A stretch of 64,000 bases of DNA from Alphaproteobacteria bacterium (GTDB taxonomy: Bacteria > Pseudomonadota > Alphaproteobacteria > UBA8366), in assembly GCA_021774335.1 (NCBI GenBank), contig JAJFJD010000040.1, positions 62,001 through 126,000 of the forward strand, read 5' to 3'. Within the stretch, counting starts at the first letter, position 1, and every line of letters starts with the position of its first letter. A program made the position numbers and the translations under genes. Below the pieces are notes generated by a model. That model was not told the origin of the DNA and did no database searches. It saw only the letters and a list, made by a program, of their open reading frames with translations. Of this stretch, positions 6,663-15,826 are shown in pieces.

Positions 6663-9427
6663 TGACCGGAACCGTCAAATTCACGCTCGATGGGAATGAG
6701 GTCGAGGCGTCCGAAGACGAAACGATTTGGCAGGTCGCCGACCGGCTGGGACAGGAAATCCCGCACCTGTGCTACGCGCCGGAGCCGGGCTACCGGCCGG
6801 ATGGCAATTGCCGCGCCTGCATGGTGGAGATCGAAGGTGAGCGTGTGCTCGCCGCGTCCTGCATCCGCAAGCCAGCGGACGGGATGGTGGTGACGACCGC
6901 GTCGGAGCGGGCGAAGTCGGCCCGCAACATGGTCATGGAATTGTTGATGGCCGATCAGCCGGATCGGGAGGAGGCGCACGACCCGAAGTCCAAATTCTGG
7001 AACTGGGCCGACGCGATGGGCGTGGCCGACAGCCGCTTTCCGGAGCGCGAGAAGGTCGTATCCGATTCAAGTCATGTATCGATCGCGGTCAATCTCGACG
7101 CCTGCATTCACTGCAATCTGTGCGTCCGGGCCTGCCGCGAGGTTCAGGTCAACGATGTCATCGGCATGGCCTATCGCGGTGACCAGGCCAAGATCGTCTT
7201 CGACTTCGACGATCCGATGGGGGAGTCCACTTGCGTCGCCTGCGGCGAATGTGTGCAAGCCTGTCCGACCGGCGCGCTGATGGAAGCCAGTCTGTTGAAC
7301 GACAAGGGCGTGCGGACCGAGTTCGAGGACCGTGACGTCGAGACGCTGTGCCCGTATTGCGGCGTCGGCTGCCAGACGACCGTTCACGTCAAGGACGATA
7401 AGATTCTCTACGTCGATGGCCGCGATGGCCCGGCGAACAACAACCGGCTCTGCGTGAAAGGCCGGTTCGGGTTTGACTACATCACCCATCCGCATCGGCT
7501 GATGAAACCGATGATCCGCCGGGACGATGCGCCGAAGGGCGCCGACCTGGAAATCGATCCGGCCAATCCGTTGACCCATTTCCGCGAGGCAACCTGGGAC
7601 GAAGCGCTCGACGCGGCGGCGTCCGGCTTGAAACGCGTGATCGATACGCAAGGCGGTTCGGGGTTGGCTGGGTTCGGGTCGGCCAAGGGATCGAACGAGG
7701 AAGCCTATCTTTTCCAGAAACTGGTCCGTACCGGTTTCGAAACCAACAATGTCGATCACTGCACCCGGCTGTGCCACGCCTCTTCGGTTGCCGCCTTGAT
7801 GGAAGGAATCGGCTCCGGTGCGGTGACGGCACCGTTCACGGCGGCGAAGGATTCGGACTGCATCATCGTGATCGGTGCGCGGCCGGAACAGAATCATCCG
7901 GTCGCCGCGACCTTCTTGAAGAACGCGGTGAAGCGCGGCGTCAAACTGATCATTGCCGACCCGCGGCGCCAAGAGCTTTCCCGTCACGCCGATTACAGCT
8001 TGCAGTTCAAGCCGGGCAGCGATGTCGCGCTGCTGAACGCGATGATCCACGTGATCATCGAAGAAGGGCTGACGGACCGGCAGTACATACAGTCGCACAC
8101 CGAAGGATTCGAGGATCTGAAGGCCCGGACCCAGGATTTCGCGCCGGACGCGATGGCCGAGGTCTGCGGTATCGATGCAGACACGATCCGCAGCGTTGCC
8201 CGTCTTTACGCGACGTCGACACGGTCGATCATCTTCTGGGGGATGGGTATTTCACAGTCGGTCCACGGTACGGACAATGCGCGCGGACTGATCGCCCTGT
8301 CGCTGATCACCGGGCATGTCGGGCGCCCCGGAACCGGGCTGCATCCACTGCGTGGGCAAAACAACGTGCAGGGCGCGTCGGATGCGGGTCTTATCCCGAT
8401 GGTGTTTCCGGACTACCGTTCGGTCGAGGATGACGATATCCGCGCCGAATACGAGGCGTTCTGGGGCAAGGAACTTGATCCGAAACGCGGCCTGACCGTG
8501 GTTGAGATCATAGACGCCATTCTGGCCGATCAGATTCGCGCCATGTATATCATGGGCGAGAATCCGGCGATGTCGGACCCGGATCAGGCGCACGCACGGG
8601 CCGCGCTCGCGAAACTCGAGCATCTGGTGGTGCAGGATATCTTCCTGACCGAGACCGCATGGCAGGCGGACGTGGTGTTGCCGGCGTCGGCGCATGCAGA
8701 GAAGTTCGGTACCTTCACTAATACCAACCGCCAGGTTCAGATTGCCCGCGAGGCTGTGCCGATGCCCGGCGAGGCGCGGCAGGATTGGTGGATTATCCAG
8801 GAGATCGCTCGGCGCATTGGGCTGGACTGGTCCTACACCCATCCCCAGGACGTGTTCGCGGAGATGGGGCAGGTCATGCCGTCGCTCAACAACATCACCT
8901 GGGAGCGGTTGGAGCGGGAAGACGCCGTTACCTATCCTTGCGACGCGCCCGACCAGCCGGGCAATGAGATCATCTTCGGCGATGGCTATCCGACCGAGAG
9001 TGGGCGCGCCCGGATCGTCCCGACCGACGTGACGCCGCCGGACGAATTGCCGGATGACGAATATCCGATGGTCCTGACCACCGGGCGATTGCTCGAACAT
9101 TGGCATACCGGTGCGATGACGCGGCGCGCGACGAACCTGGATGCACTGGAACCCGAGGCATTCGCGATCCTGTCGCCATCGGATCTGCGGCGCATGGAAC
9201 TCGACGCCGGTGACATGGTCATGGTGGCCACGCGGCGCGGAACGATCGCATTGAAGGTTCGGCCGGACCGCGACGTGCCGCAGGGAATGGTGTTCATTCC
9301 CTTCTGCTTCGCCGAGGCCGCGGCCAACCTGTTGACCAATCCGCAATTGGACCCGTTCGGTAAGATTCCCGAGTTCAAGTTCTGTGCTGCACGGGTGGAA
9401 CCAGTACAAGCCGCCGCGGCCGAGTAA
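6662..9427 (+). CDS. fdsA: NAD-dependent formate dehydrogenase, catalytic alpha subunit FdsA
   Basis: This 921-residue molybdenum (or tungsten) bis-pyranopterin enzyme oxidises formate to CO2. The N-terminus holds a [2Fe-2S] domain (C37, C50, C53, C67), then two ferredoxin-type [4Fe-4S] sites (C148/151/154/158 and C191/194/197/201), then the [4Fe-4S] site of the catalytic domain (C230, C233, C237, C264). The metal-ligand cysteine is C371, followed by H372, in HCTRLCHASSV; it is cysteine and not selenocysteine. The start at 6662 follows GGAGG and overlaps the upstream stop. No fdsC or fdsD follows, so the sulfurtransferase needed for maturation must be encoded elsewhere. Confidence 0.94.
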   Translation: MTGTVKFTLDGNEVEASEDETIWQVADRLGQEIPHLCYAPEPGYRPDGNCRACMVEIEGERVLAASCIRKPADGMVVTTASERAKSARNMVMELLMADQPDREEAHDPKSKFWNWADAMGVADSRFPEREKVVSDSSHVSIAVNLDACIHCNLCVRACREVQVNDVIGMAYRGDQAKIVFDFDDPMGESTCVACGECVQACPTGALMEASLLNDKGVRTEFEDRDVETLCPYCGVGCQTTVHVKDDKILYVDGRDGPANNNRLCVKGRFGFDYITHPHRLMKPMIRRDDAPKGADLEIDPANPLTHFREATWDEALDAAASGLKRVIDTQGGSGLAGFGSAKGSNEEAYLFQKLVRTGFETNNVDHCTRLCHASSVAALMEGIGSGAVTAPFTAAKDSDCIIVIGARPEQNHPVAATFLKNAVKRGVKLIIADPRRQELSRHADYSLQFKPGSDVALLNAMIHVIIEEGLTDRQYIQSHTEGFEDLKARTQDFAPDAMAEVCGIDADTIRSVARLYATSTRSIIFWGMGISQSVHGTDNARGLIALSLITGHVGRPGTGLHPLRGQNNVQGASDAGLIPMVFPDYRSVEDDDIRAEYEAFWGKELDPKRGLTVVEIIDAILADQIRAMYIMGENPAMSDPDQAHARAALAKLEHLVVQDIFLTETAWQADVVLPASAHAEKFGTFTNTNRQVQIAREAVPMPGEARQDWWIIQEIARRIGLDWSYTHPQDVFAEMGQVMPSLNNITWERLEREDAVTYPCDAPDQPGNEIIFGDGYPTESGRARIVPTDVTPPDELPDDEYPMVLTTGRLLEHWHTGAMTRRATNLDALEPEAFAILSPSDLRRMELDAGDMVMVATRRGTIALKVRPDRDVPQGMVFIPFCFAEAAANLLTNPQLDPFGKIPEFKFCAARVEPVQAAAAE

Positions 9428-9441
9428 TGTCGGGTATAAAG

Positions 9442-9467
9442 ACCCCTTGGTACTTTTGCTGAGGGGT
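9442..9467 (+). promoter_or_regulatory. Hairpin that includes the ribosome-binding site of the queuosine-precursor transporter gene
   Basis: ACCCCT at 9442-9447 pairs perfectly with AGGGGT at 9462-9467, with a 14-base loop. The right arm contains the AGGGG that serves as ribosome site for the GTG start at 9473, so folding would hide it. It could be a simple translational brake or part of a ligand-binding leader. It lacks the A-rich tail of a type I preQ1 riboswitch, so I do not call one. Confidence 0.35.
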
Positions 9468-9472
9468 TAATC

Positions 9473-10201
9473 GTGTCCGATCGTTCCGCGGCCGTGTTCA
9501 GCGTCTTGATGGCGGCATTCGTCGTCGTTCTGGTCCTGACCAACATAATCGGCGTCAAGTTGTTCCTCGCCTTTCCGGAGTCGATGCCGAACGGATTGTT
9601 CGGTGAGGCGATCACCCTGACGACCGGATTGATTACCTATCCCATCACCTTTCTGCTGACCGACGTTGTGTGCGAGGTCTATGGCCGGCGCAAGGCGAAC
9701 CTAATGGTCATCACCGGCTTTGTGATGAGCCTGCTGATGTTGGTGCTGGTGCAGATTTCGGTCGTTCTGCCGGGATCGCCGGCGTGGCCCGCGGGCAGCC
9801 CGGATTACGGAACTGTCGGGGAAATGCAAGCCGCCTTCGAATCCGTGTTTACGTTGCCCAGCGTGCTGGTCTTCGGATCGATGTCCGCCTATCTCGCGGC
9901 GCAGCTGTTGGATGTCCGGCTTTTCCATTTCTGGAAACGGGTGACGAACGGCCGCCATCTTTGGCTGCGTAACAACGCGTCGACGATGGTCTCGCAGTTG
10001 GTCGATACGATCATCGTCAATTCGATCTTCCTGGGGTTCGGGCTGGGCCTCGACTGGGCGTTGGTCGCGAAAATCATCGTTGCAAGTTACGTATTCAAGC
10101 TGTTGATCGCCCTGATCGATACGCCGTTCATTTATCTCGGCGTCTGGATCGTGCGACGGCAGATTGGCGATCAACCGGAGGCGGCCGCCGTCGCGGATTA
10201 G
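9473..10201 (+). CDS. yhhQ: Queuosine precursor transporter (YhhQ/Vut_1 family)
   Basis: This 242-residue inner-membrane protein belongs to the ECF-independent queuosine-precursor (preQ0/preQ1) importer family. It has about six hydrophobic segments and the family motifs LTNIIGVKLF near residue 22, FLLTDVVCEVYGRR near 60-73, and WLRNNASTMVSQLVDTIIVN near 165-184. The length is usual for the family. Translation starts with GTG at 9473, placed by AGGGG six bases upstream. It lies 45 bases after fdsA on the same strand, with no functional link to formate metabolism visible. Confidence 0.9.
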   Translation: MSDRSAAVFSVLMAAFVVVLVLTNIIGVKLFLAFPESMPNGLFGEAITLTTGLITYPITFLLTDVVCEVYGRRKANLMVITGFVMSLLMLVLVQISVVLPGSPAWPAGSPDYGTVGEMQAAFESVFTLPSVLVFGSMSAYLAAQLLDVRLFHFWKRVTNGRHLWLRNNASTMVSQLVDTIIVNSIFLGFGLGLDWALVAKIIVASYVFKLLIALIDTPFIYLGVWIVRRQIGDQPEAAAVAD

Positions 10202-10288
10202 TGCGGCTGAATGCCTCGTACTCCCGCCTTGACGTAGCCATATACCAGGAGTACCTCCGCATTAGTAACCTCAGCGGGGATTCCGTCC

Positions 10289-10990
10289 GTGCACGCCTTC
10301 AAGACTATCGGACTGACGAAAGTGTACGGCGAAGGCGAGGCCGCCGTGCATGCGCTGCGTGGCGTCGACCTGGAGATTCCCGAAGGTGAGTTGGTCGTCC
10401 TGCTCGGCCCGTCGGGGAGCGGCAAGTCGACGCTGCTCAACATCCTCGGCGGGTTAGATCATCCGACCGATGGACAGGTGTTCTTCCGGGAACAGGAGAT
10501 AACGACATTCGACGACAAGGCGTTGACCGCGTACCGGCGGGACCATGTCGGGTTTGTCTTCCAACTCTACAATTTGATGCCGAGCCTGACGGCGCATGAA
10601 AATGTCGACCTCGTCACGGAGATTTCGCGCGACCCGATGCCGGCCGAAGAAGCGCTCGAGCTGGTTGGACTCGGCGACCGGATGGATCATTTCCCGGCGC
10701 AACTGTCCGGTGGCGAACAGCAGCGCGTGGCGATTGCACGGGCTATCGCCAAACGCCCGACAGTTCTGTTCTGCGACGAACCGACAGGGGCTTTGGACAG
10801 CACGACCGGCGTCGTCGTTCTTCAGGCGCTGCAGGATCTCAATCGTGATCTCAACACCACGGTCATCGTCATAACCCACGCGATGGCGACGGCGGCGCTC
10901 GCGGACCGGGTGATCATGTTCGGCGATGGCCAGATTAAGGGCATTCGCCTGAACGAAGAGAAGCTGGAAGCCCATCAGATAGAATGGTGA
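10289..10990 (+). CDS. ABC transporter ATP-binding protein (MacB/LolD-like)
   Basis: This 233-residue ATPase has a complete nucleotide-binding domain: Walker [10 protein letters not shown] near residue 36, Q-loop FVFQLYNL near 90, signature [14 protein letters not shown] near 145, Walker [13 protein letters not shown] near 160 and the switch histidine in ITHAM near 200. DEPTGALDS is typical of the MacB/LolD/FtsE group, which drives type VII permeases without substrate translocation through the membrane. Translation appears to start with GTG at 10289. It is the first gene of a set that continues with an FtsX-type permease four bases downstream and a membrane fusion protein. Confidence 0.93.
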   Translation: MHAFKTIGLTKVYGEGEAAVHALRGVDLEIPEGELVVLLGPSGSGKSTLLNILGGLDHPTDGQVFFREQEITTFDDKALTAYRRDHVGFVFQLYNLMPSLTAHENVDLVTEISRDPMPAEEALELVGLGDRMDHFPAQLSGGEQQRVAIARAIAKRPTVLFCDEPTGALDSTTGVVVLQALQDLNRDLNTTVIVITHAMATAALADRVIMFGDGQIKGIRLNEEKLEAHQIEW

Positions 10991-10994
10991 TTGA

Positions 10995-13370
10995 ATGTCC
11001 TTCCTGCTGACATCATTGGACCAAAAACTGCTGCGCGACCTGTGGCGTATCAAAGGGCAGGGGCTTGCCATCGCCATGGTCATTGCCTGCGGCATCGGCC
11101 TGTTCATCATGGCCAACGGGATGCTGTCATCGCTCCAGGAAACCCGGGAGGCGTATTACGACCGGTATCGTTTTGCCGATATCTTCGCCCCGGTGAAACG
11201 CGCGCCGGATCGCGTGCTGACGGAGATCAAGACGTTTCCAGGTGTCCGGGCGGTCGAAGGCCGAATTTCGGCCGGGGTGCTGATCGATGCACCCGGAACG
11301 ACCGAGCCTATCACCGGACAGGCGGTGTCGCTGCCGCGGAACGGCCGCCCCGTGCTGAACGATATCTTTTTGCGCAAGGGGCGCATGCTTGACCCGACCC
11401 GGGAGGACGAGATCCTGTTGTCGGAGTCCTTCGCAAAGGCACACGGTTTCGCGCCGGGCGATACGATTTCCGCGACGATGAACGGGTCGAAGCGCAAGTT
11501 CGAGATCGTCGGTATCGCCCTGTCGCCTGAATTCACCTATGCCATCGCTCCCGGCGGGCTGGTGCCCGATCCGTTCCGCTTTGGGATTCTTTGGATTGGC
11601 AAGGATGCGCTGGCCGCCGCCTTCGATCTCGACGGTGCCTTCAACGAAGTGCTGATCTCGCGCTCGCACAATGCCAACGAGAACGACATCATCGCATCGC
11701 TGGACCGGGTTTTGAAACGGTACGGCGCGACCGGCGCCTTTCTGCGCGCCGATCAGACCTCGGATAAATTCCTTGAAAGCGAGTTGGATCAGCTCGCCAC
11801 GATGGCATCGATCCTGCCGACGATCTTTCTCGCGGTGTCGGCTTTTCTCCTCAATGTTGTGGTTGCGCGTATCGTTGATTCCGAACGCGAACAGATAGGC
11901 CTTTTGAAGGCCTTTGGATATTCGGATACGGCGATCCTGTTCCACTACTTGAAACTGGTGCTGGCCATTACGCTGCTGGGGGTGATTGTCGGATCCGGAC
12001 TCGGCATGTGGTTGGGGCGTTTGATGGCCGTGATGTACCAGGATTTCTACAAGTTCCCTTTCCTGATCTTCTCGCTAGGTTTGGATACGTTGGCTTTGGC
12101 TTTCACGATTTCCGTATCTGTGGCCGTTCTCGGAACATTCACCGCGGTGCGCCGGGCTGCCGTCCTGTCGCCGGCGGATTCGATGCGTCCTGCCGCGCCG
12201 GCGAATTACCGGCAAGCCGGCGTAATGCCGCGCTGGTTCTCGGATCGAATCGACCAACCGACGCGCATGATCTTGCGGCGTATCGCCCGGCAGCCGGTGC
12301 GGGCACTGCTGACCTGTGTCGGCCTAGCTTTCGCGACGGCGATCCTGATCACGGCCCGGTTCAACTGGGACAGCATGGTCTACATGATGGACGTCAACTT
12401 CAATGTCGCCGAGCGGCAGGATTTGACGGTCACGTTCGTCGAACCGCGGTCGGATAAGGCCATCTTCGAATTGCGGCGGATGGACGGCGTTTTTTATGCC
12501 GAGCCGTTTCGCAGCGTCGCGGTGCGGCTTCGGAACGGGCATCTCCAGCGGCGGCAGAGTCTAACCGGCCTGTTGGAGCGCCCGCGGCTAAGTAGGCCAA
12601 TCAATGCGGACCTCGCCAGCCTGGCGATGCCTCAAAGTGGTGTGCTGCTATCGAAAGCGCTTGCGGATTTGATCCAGGCCGATGTCGGCGACGTGCTGCA
12701 GGTCGACGTTCTGGAAGACCGCAAGCCAAGACTCGATCTGACCGTTGCGGGTATCGCCGAGACGTTCATCGGGACATCCGCATATCTGGAGATCGGCGCG
12801 CTCAATCGCAGTTTGAAGGAGGGGCCGCGTGTGTCCGGTGCCTTCCTGAGTATCGACACCGCGAAGCAGGACGCCATCTACGAACGCCTCAAGGATATGC
12901 CGATGGTGAGCGCCGTCGGCATCATCGATGCGGCGCAGAAGTCCTTTAACGATACGATGGATCAAGGGATCGGCACCTTCATCGCAATCATATCGACCTT
13001 TGCCGGGTTGATCGCCGTCGGTGTGGTTTATAACAGCGCCCGCATTGCGCTGGCCGAGCGGTCGCGTGAGTTAGCGAGCCTTCGGGTCCTGGGATTTACA
13101 AAGAACGAGGCCTCCTACATCCTGCTGGGCGAGATTGCCTTGCTGACCCTTTTGGCGCTGCCGCTGGGATCGGGGTTCGGCTATCTTCTGGCCTGGTACC
13201 TGTCGGAATCGTTCACGACCGAGTTGTATCAAATTCCCTTGGTGATCGAACTGAAAAGCTATGGCTACGCCTGCGCCGTCGTCGCCGGTGCATCGTTAAT
13301 TTCGGGAATCCTGGTTGACCGTGATATCGGCAATCTGGATTTGGTCGCCGCGTTGAAGACAAGAGAGTAA
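10995..13370 (+). CDS. ABC transporter permease with two FtsX domains
   Basis: This 791-residue inner-membrane protein has an N-terminal membrane segment (near residues 22-42), a periplasmic domain, three membrane segments with an FtsX domain near residues 265-395, then a second copy of the same layout with its FtsX domain near 660-785. The C-terminal ARIALAERSRELASLRVLGF is the classical FtsX coupling region that contacts the ATPase. The repeated halves mean that one chain may serve as the whole permease, as in the LolC/E-like and YknZ-type fused permeases. It is followed after 14 bases by the fusion protein gene. Confidence 0.9.
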   Translation: MSFLLTSLDQKLLRDLWRIKGQGLAIAMVIACGIGLFIMANGMLSSLQETREAYYDRYRFADIFAPVKRAPDRVLTEIKTFPGVRAVEGRISAGVLIDAPGTTEPITGQAVSLPRNGRPVLNDIFLRKGRMLDPTREDEILLSESFAKAHGFAPGDTISATMNGSKRKFEIVGIALSPEFTYAIAPGGLVPDPFRFGILWIGKDALAAAFDLDGAFNEVLISRSHNANENDIIASLDRVLKRYGATGAFLRADQTSDKFLESELDQLATMASILPTIFLAVSAFLLNVVVARIVDSEREQIGLLKAFGYSDTAILFHYLKLVLAITLLGVIVGSGLGMWLGRLMAVMYQDFYKFPFLIFSLGLDTLALAFTISVSVAVLGTFTAVRRAAVLSPADSMRPAAPANYRQAGVMPRWFSDRIDQPTRMILRRIARQPVRALLTCVGLAFATAILITARFNWDSMVYMMDVNFNVAERQDLTVTFVEPRSDKAIFELRRMDGVFYAEPFRSVAVRLRNGHLQRRQSLTGLLERPRLSRPINADLASLAMPQSGVLLSKALADLIQADVGDVLQVDVLEDRKPRLDLTVAGIAETFIGTSAYLEIGALNRSLKEGPRVSGAFLSIDTAKQDAIYERLKDMPMVSAVGIIDAAQKSFNDTMDQGIGTFIAIISTFAGLIAVGVVYNSARIALAERSRELASLRVLGFTKNEASYILLGEIALLTLLALPLGSGFGYLLAWYLSESFTTELYQIPLVIELKSYGYACAVVAGASLISGILVDRDIGNLDLVAALKTRE

Positions 13371-13384
13371 CGGGAGCATTCATC

Positions 13385-14608
13385 ATGAACCGGCGTCTCT
13401 TTCGCCGCGTATTGACTATCGGGCTGCTGGGCTTGTTCGCCGGGTTTCTGGCGTTTGCCTTTCGTCCGCAGCCGGTTCCAGTGGACATCGGCACGGTCAC
13501 GACGGGCGCCATGAACGTCGCGGTCGCGGAGGAGGCGAAGACCCGCGTTCGCGATGTCTACGTCGTATCGGCACCGGTGACGGGACGGCTCTTGCGGATC
13601 GAGCAGGAGGCGGGCGATTCGGTCGAGGCATTGACCACGGTGGTTGCGGCGATGTTGCCGAGCGATCCGTCGTTTCTTGACGTCCGGTCGATGACTCAGG
13701 CCGAAGCCGGCGTCCGCAGCGCAACGGCCGCGCTTGCCTTGGCAAGGGCCGAGGTGGACAAGGCCGACGCGGAGGTTAAATTTGCGGAATTGGAATTGAA
13801 ACGCGCGCGCGAGTTGGTCCGCAAGAAAGCGGCGTCGAAAGCGGCGTTGGATCGGGCGGAACTCGAACTGCGGTCGTCGGAAGCGACGCTGCAAATGAGC
13901 CATGCCACTGTCCAGGCGAAGGAAGCTGACCTTGAGACGGCAAGGGCCAGGCTGATCGACCCGGCCCGTGCCAGCGAGCTCGAAGACCCGCAACAAAACG
14001 GGATCGTATCGGTGCGGGCGCCCGTCAGCGGGCGGATTCTGCGGCTGCTCCAGGAAAGTGAGACGGTGGTGACGGCGGGGACGGCCCTGATCGAAATCGG
14101 CGATCCGCGGGGCGACCTGGAAATCGTCGTCGAACTGTTGTCGACCGACGCGGTGCAGGTAAAGAAGGGAAATCGGGTCATTATCGAAAAATGGGGCGGC
14201 GTGGGGCTGCTGGCCGGCGTCGTCGATCGGGTTGAACCGTTCGGCTTTACTAAGGTGTCGGCCCTTGGGGTCGAAGAGCAAAGGGTTAACGTGATTCTCC
14301 AGTTCACGGACGCGTCGGAGCGCCGTGCCACGCTCGGTCATGGCTTCCGTGTTGAGGTCCGTATCGTTGTCTGGGAGGAAAAGGATGTGGTCCGCGTGCC
14401 CTCCAGCGCCCTGTTTCGGGACGGCGATGCCTGGGCTGTCTTTAAGTATGACGGGGAGGCGGCGCAGCAGCTTGCGGTCAAGATCGGCCGGAACAACGGG
14501 GCGGTCGCCCAGGTTTTGGAGGGCTTGTCGGCAGACGATCAGGTCGTTTTATACCCCAGCGACCGTGTTTCCGACGGCGTGCGCATTTCATCGAGGGCAG
14601 AGAACTAA
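13385..14608 (+). CDS. HlyD-family membrane fusion (periplasmic adaptor) protein
   Basis: This 407-residue protein has one N-terminal membrane anchor (residues about 8-26), a barrel-sandwich lipoyl half-motif (VSAPVTGRLLRIEQEAGDSV near 60), a long alanine/arginine/glutamate-rich helical hairpin (about residues 95-200), the second lipoyl half (VRAPVSGRILRLLQESETVV near 215), and a beta-barrel region ending near residue 390. This is the normal adaptor order. It belongs with the upstream ATPase and FtsX permease, so the three probably form a tripartite efflux or envelope transport machine. No outer-membrane TolC is nearby. Confidence 0.9.
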   Translation: MNRRLFRRVLTIGLLGLFAGFLAFAFRPQPVPVDIGTVTTGAMNVAVAEEAKTRVRDVYVVSAPVTGRLLRIEQEAGDSVEALTTVVAAMLPSDPSFLDVRSMTQAEAGVRSATAALALARAEVDKADAEVKFAELELKRARELVRKKAASKAALDRAELELRSSEATLQMSHATVQAKEADLETARARLIDPARASELEDPQQNGIVSVRAPVSGRILRLLQESETVVTAGTALIEIGDPRGDLEIVVELLSTDAVQVKKGNRVIIEKWGGVGLLAGVVDRVEPFGFTKVSALGVEEQRVNVILQFTDASERRATLGHGFRVEVRIVVWEEKDVVRVPSSALFRDGDAWAVFKYDGEAAQQLAVKIGRNNGAVAQVLEGLSADDQVVLYPSDRVSDGVRISSRAEN

Positions 14609-14811
14609 GTTAACAGGAAGAATAAATTCAAATCACATTGGTATTTATTCCACTAAACATGATTAATATTAGGAATAATTCGTCTATATTAAGGTTAATC
14701 AAAAGAAAGATACATAATTTTCAAATTAACTAAAAATTTTACTAGAATTTTTCTGAGGGTGGAGTAAAGTACTACCACTAAGTGGGAGGGGTGCTTGCGT
14801 TGGGGGAGATC
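14609..14811. promoter_or_regulatory. AT-rich intergenic region upstream of the LuxR-type regulator
   Basis: About 200 bases with a very high A and T content, in strong contrast to the flanking genes. It holds several perfect inverted repeats: TTATTCC at 14645-14651 with GGAATAA at 14672-14678, and AAAAATT with AATTTTT near 14730-14750. These could be regulator sites or a weak terminator for the efflux operon. I see no open reading frame in it. Confidence 0.4.
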
Positions 14812-15486
14812 ATGTCTCAAGCACCTCTTATTATTGTCGGCGGTACCAGCCTCTTCCGCCGGGGATTGGGCAGTTTCATTGAGGCGAGTCCGTTGGACCT
14901 TATTGCTGAATACGATGATCCGGCGAGTTGTGTCGCGGGAACCGCGGACCAGTCTGGTTCGGAACCGGAGTTGATCGTCTACATTTCGAATGGCGATCCC
15001 GAAGAGTCTGCAGATGCGGTGGAAATGCTGCAGGACTCGTACGGCTCGGCCCGGGTTTTGGTTCTGTCGGCAGAATTGTCGGTGGATGAGTTGGGTGCCT
15101 GTCTCCGGGTGGGAGCGGGTGGATACCTTCTCAGTAACCTGTCCAAGGATGTCCTGATTCACTCGGTCCGCCTTATCCTTCTGGGAGAGACAGTGTTCCC
15201 GTCTCAGTTGGCGGCGGCGTGGGCGACCGGTCAATTGCGGCGCAGCGACAAGGTCAATCCGAAGATTCTTGGCGACCTTACGCCCCGGGAACTGGATATC
15301 CTTGGTTGTCTGACCGAAGGTGCTTCGAACAAGATCATCGCCCGCCAGCTTGGTATTACCGAGGCAACGGTGAAGATCCACATGAAGTCCCTGATCCGGA
15401 AGATCGGTGTCCAGAATCGGACCCAGGCCGCTCTTTTCGCCCTGCACAGCGGATTTAACCGTGAACCTGCCCCGTTGGCCGCGTAA
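14812..15486 (+). CDS. LuxR-family transcriptional regulator with degenerate receiver domain
   Basis: This 224-residue protein has the two-part shape of a NarL/FixJ response regulator. The C-terminal LuxR helix-turn-helix is clear (LTPRELDILGCLTEGASNK and ATVKIHMKSLIRKIGVQNRTQA, residues about 155-210). The N-terminal domain has the receiver fold but lacks the acidic pair (it reads IVGGTS), the phosphoryl-accepting aspartate (IVYISNG where DxxMP is expected) and the conserved lysine (GYLLSN). It is therefore unlikely to be controlled by phosphorylation. I start at ATG 14812, preceded by GGGGGAG; a GTG at 14782 is also in frame. No histidine kinase is adjacent. Confidence 0.85.
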   Translation: MSQAPLIIVGGTSLFRRGLGSFIEASPLDLIAEYDDPASCVAGTADQSGSEPELIVYISNGDPEESADAVEMLQDSYGSARVLVLSAELSVDELGACLRVGAGGYLLSNLSKDVLIHSVRLILLGETVFPSQLAAAWATGQLRRSDKVNPKILGDLTPRELDILGCLTEGASNKIIARQLGITEATVKIHMKSLIRKIGVQNRTQAALFALHSGFNREPAPLAA

Positions 15487-15625
15487 GGGAAGCTTTCGAC
15501 TAGTCCCAATGGATTAGTCCAGAAAAGGAAAATGGATCAGTGATGGCAATGCTTTAGAGGGGTACTCTCCCAGTTGTGGAAACACTCCACATCAACTCAC
15601 ATTGATAAACGTCACTCACACTCCC

Positions 15626-15653
15626 AAAACCCCGCTTCGGCGGGGTTTTTTCT
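15626..15653 (+). terminator. Rho-independent terminator with UUCG tetraloop
   Basis: AACCCCGC at 15628-15635 pairs with GCGGGGTT at 15640-15647 around a TTCG loop, followed by a run of six T. It would end transcripts from the LuxR-type regulator gene. The A run before the stem gives it some activity in the other direction. Confidence 0.85.
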
Positions 15654-15826
15654 TTGGAAATTAGGAAAATATCCGCATTTTAGGATGCGCCGCAAAGTTG
15701 CCATTTATTCTCCCTGCGATTGCCCAGACGGGTGCGCAATTTCGACATGTCGCGACGATACATTTTCCAAGTACTCCCACGAAGAATCCCTTCACCAACC
15801 CACCAACATCGACCACGGCAAGTACT

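Noticed and set aside
9428-9472. preQ1 riboswitch before the queuosine-precursor transporter
   Set aside because: The leader is very short and lacks the conserved A-rich tail and loop of the known classes; only a simple ribosome-site hairpin is visible.
14672-14690. GGAATAA followed by GTCTATA upstream of the LuxR-type gene, as a third ECF promoter
   Set aside because: The two parts are only five bases apart instead of 17, which cannot form the same promoter.
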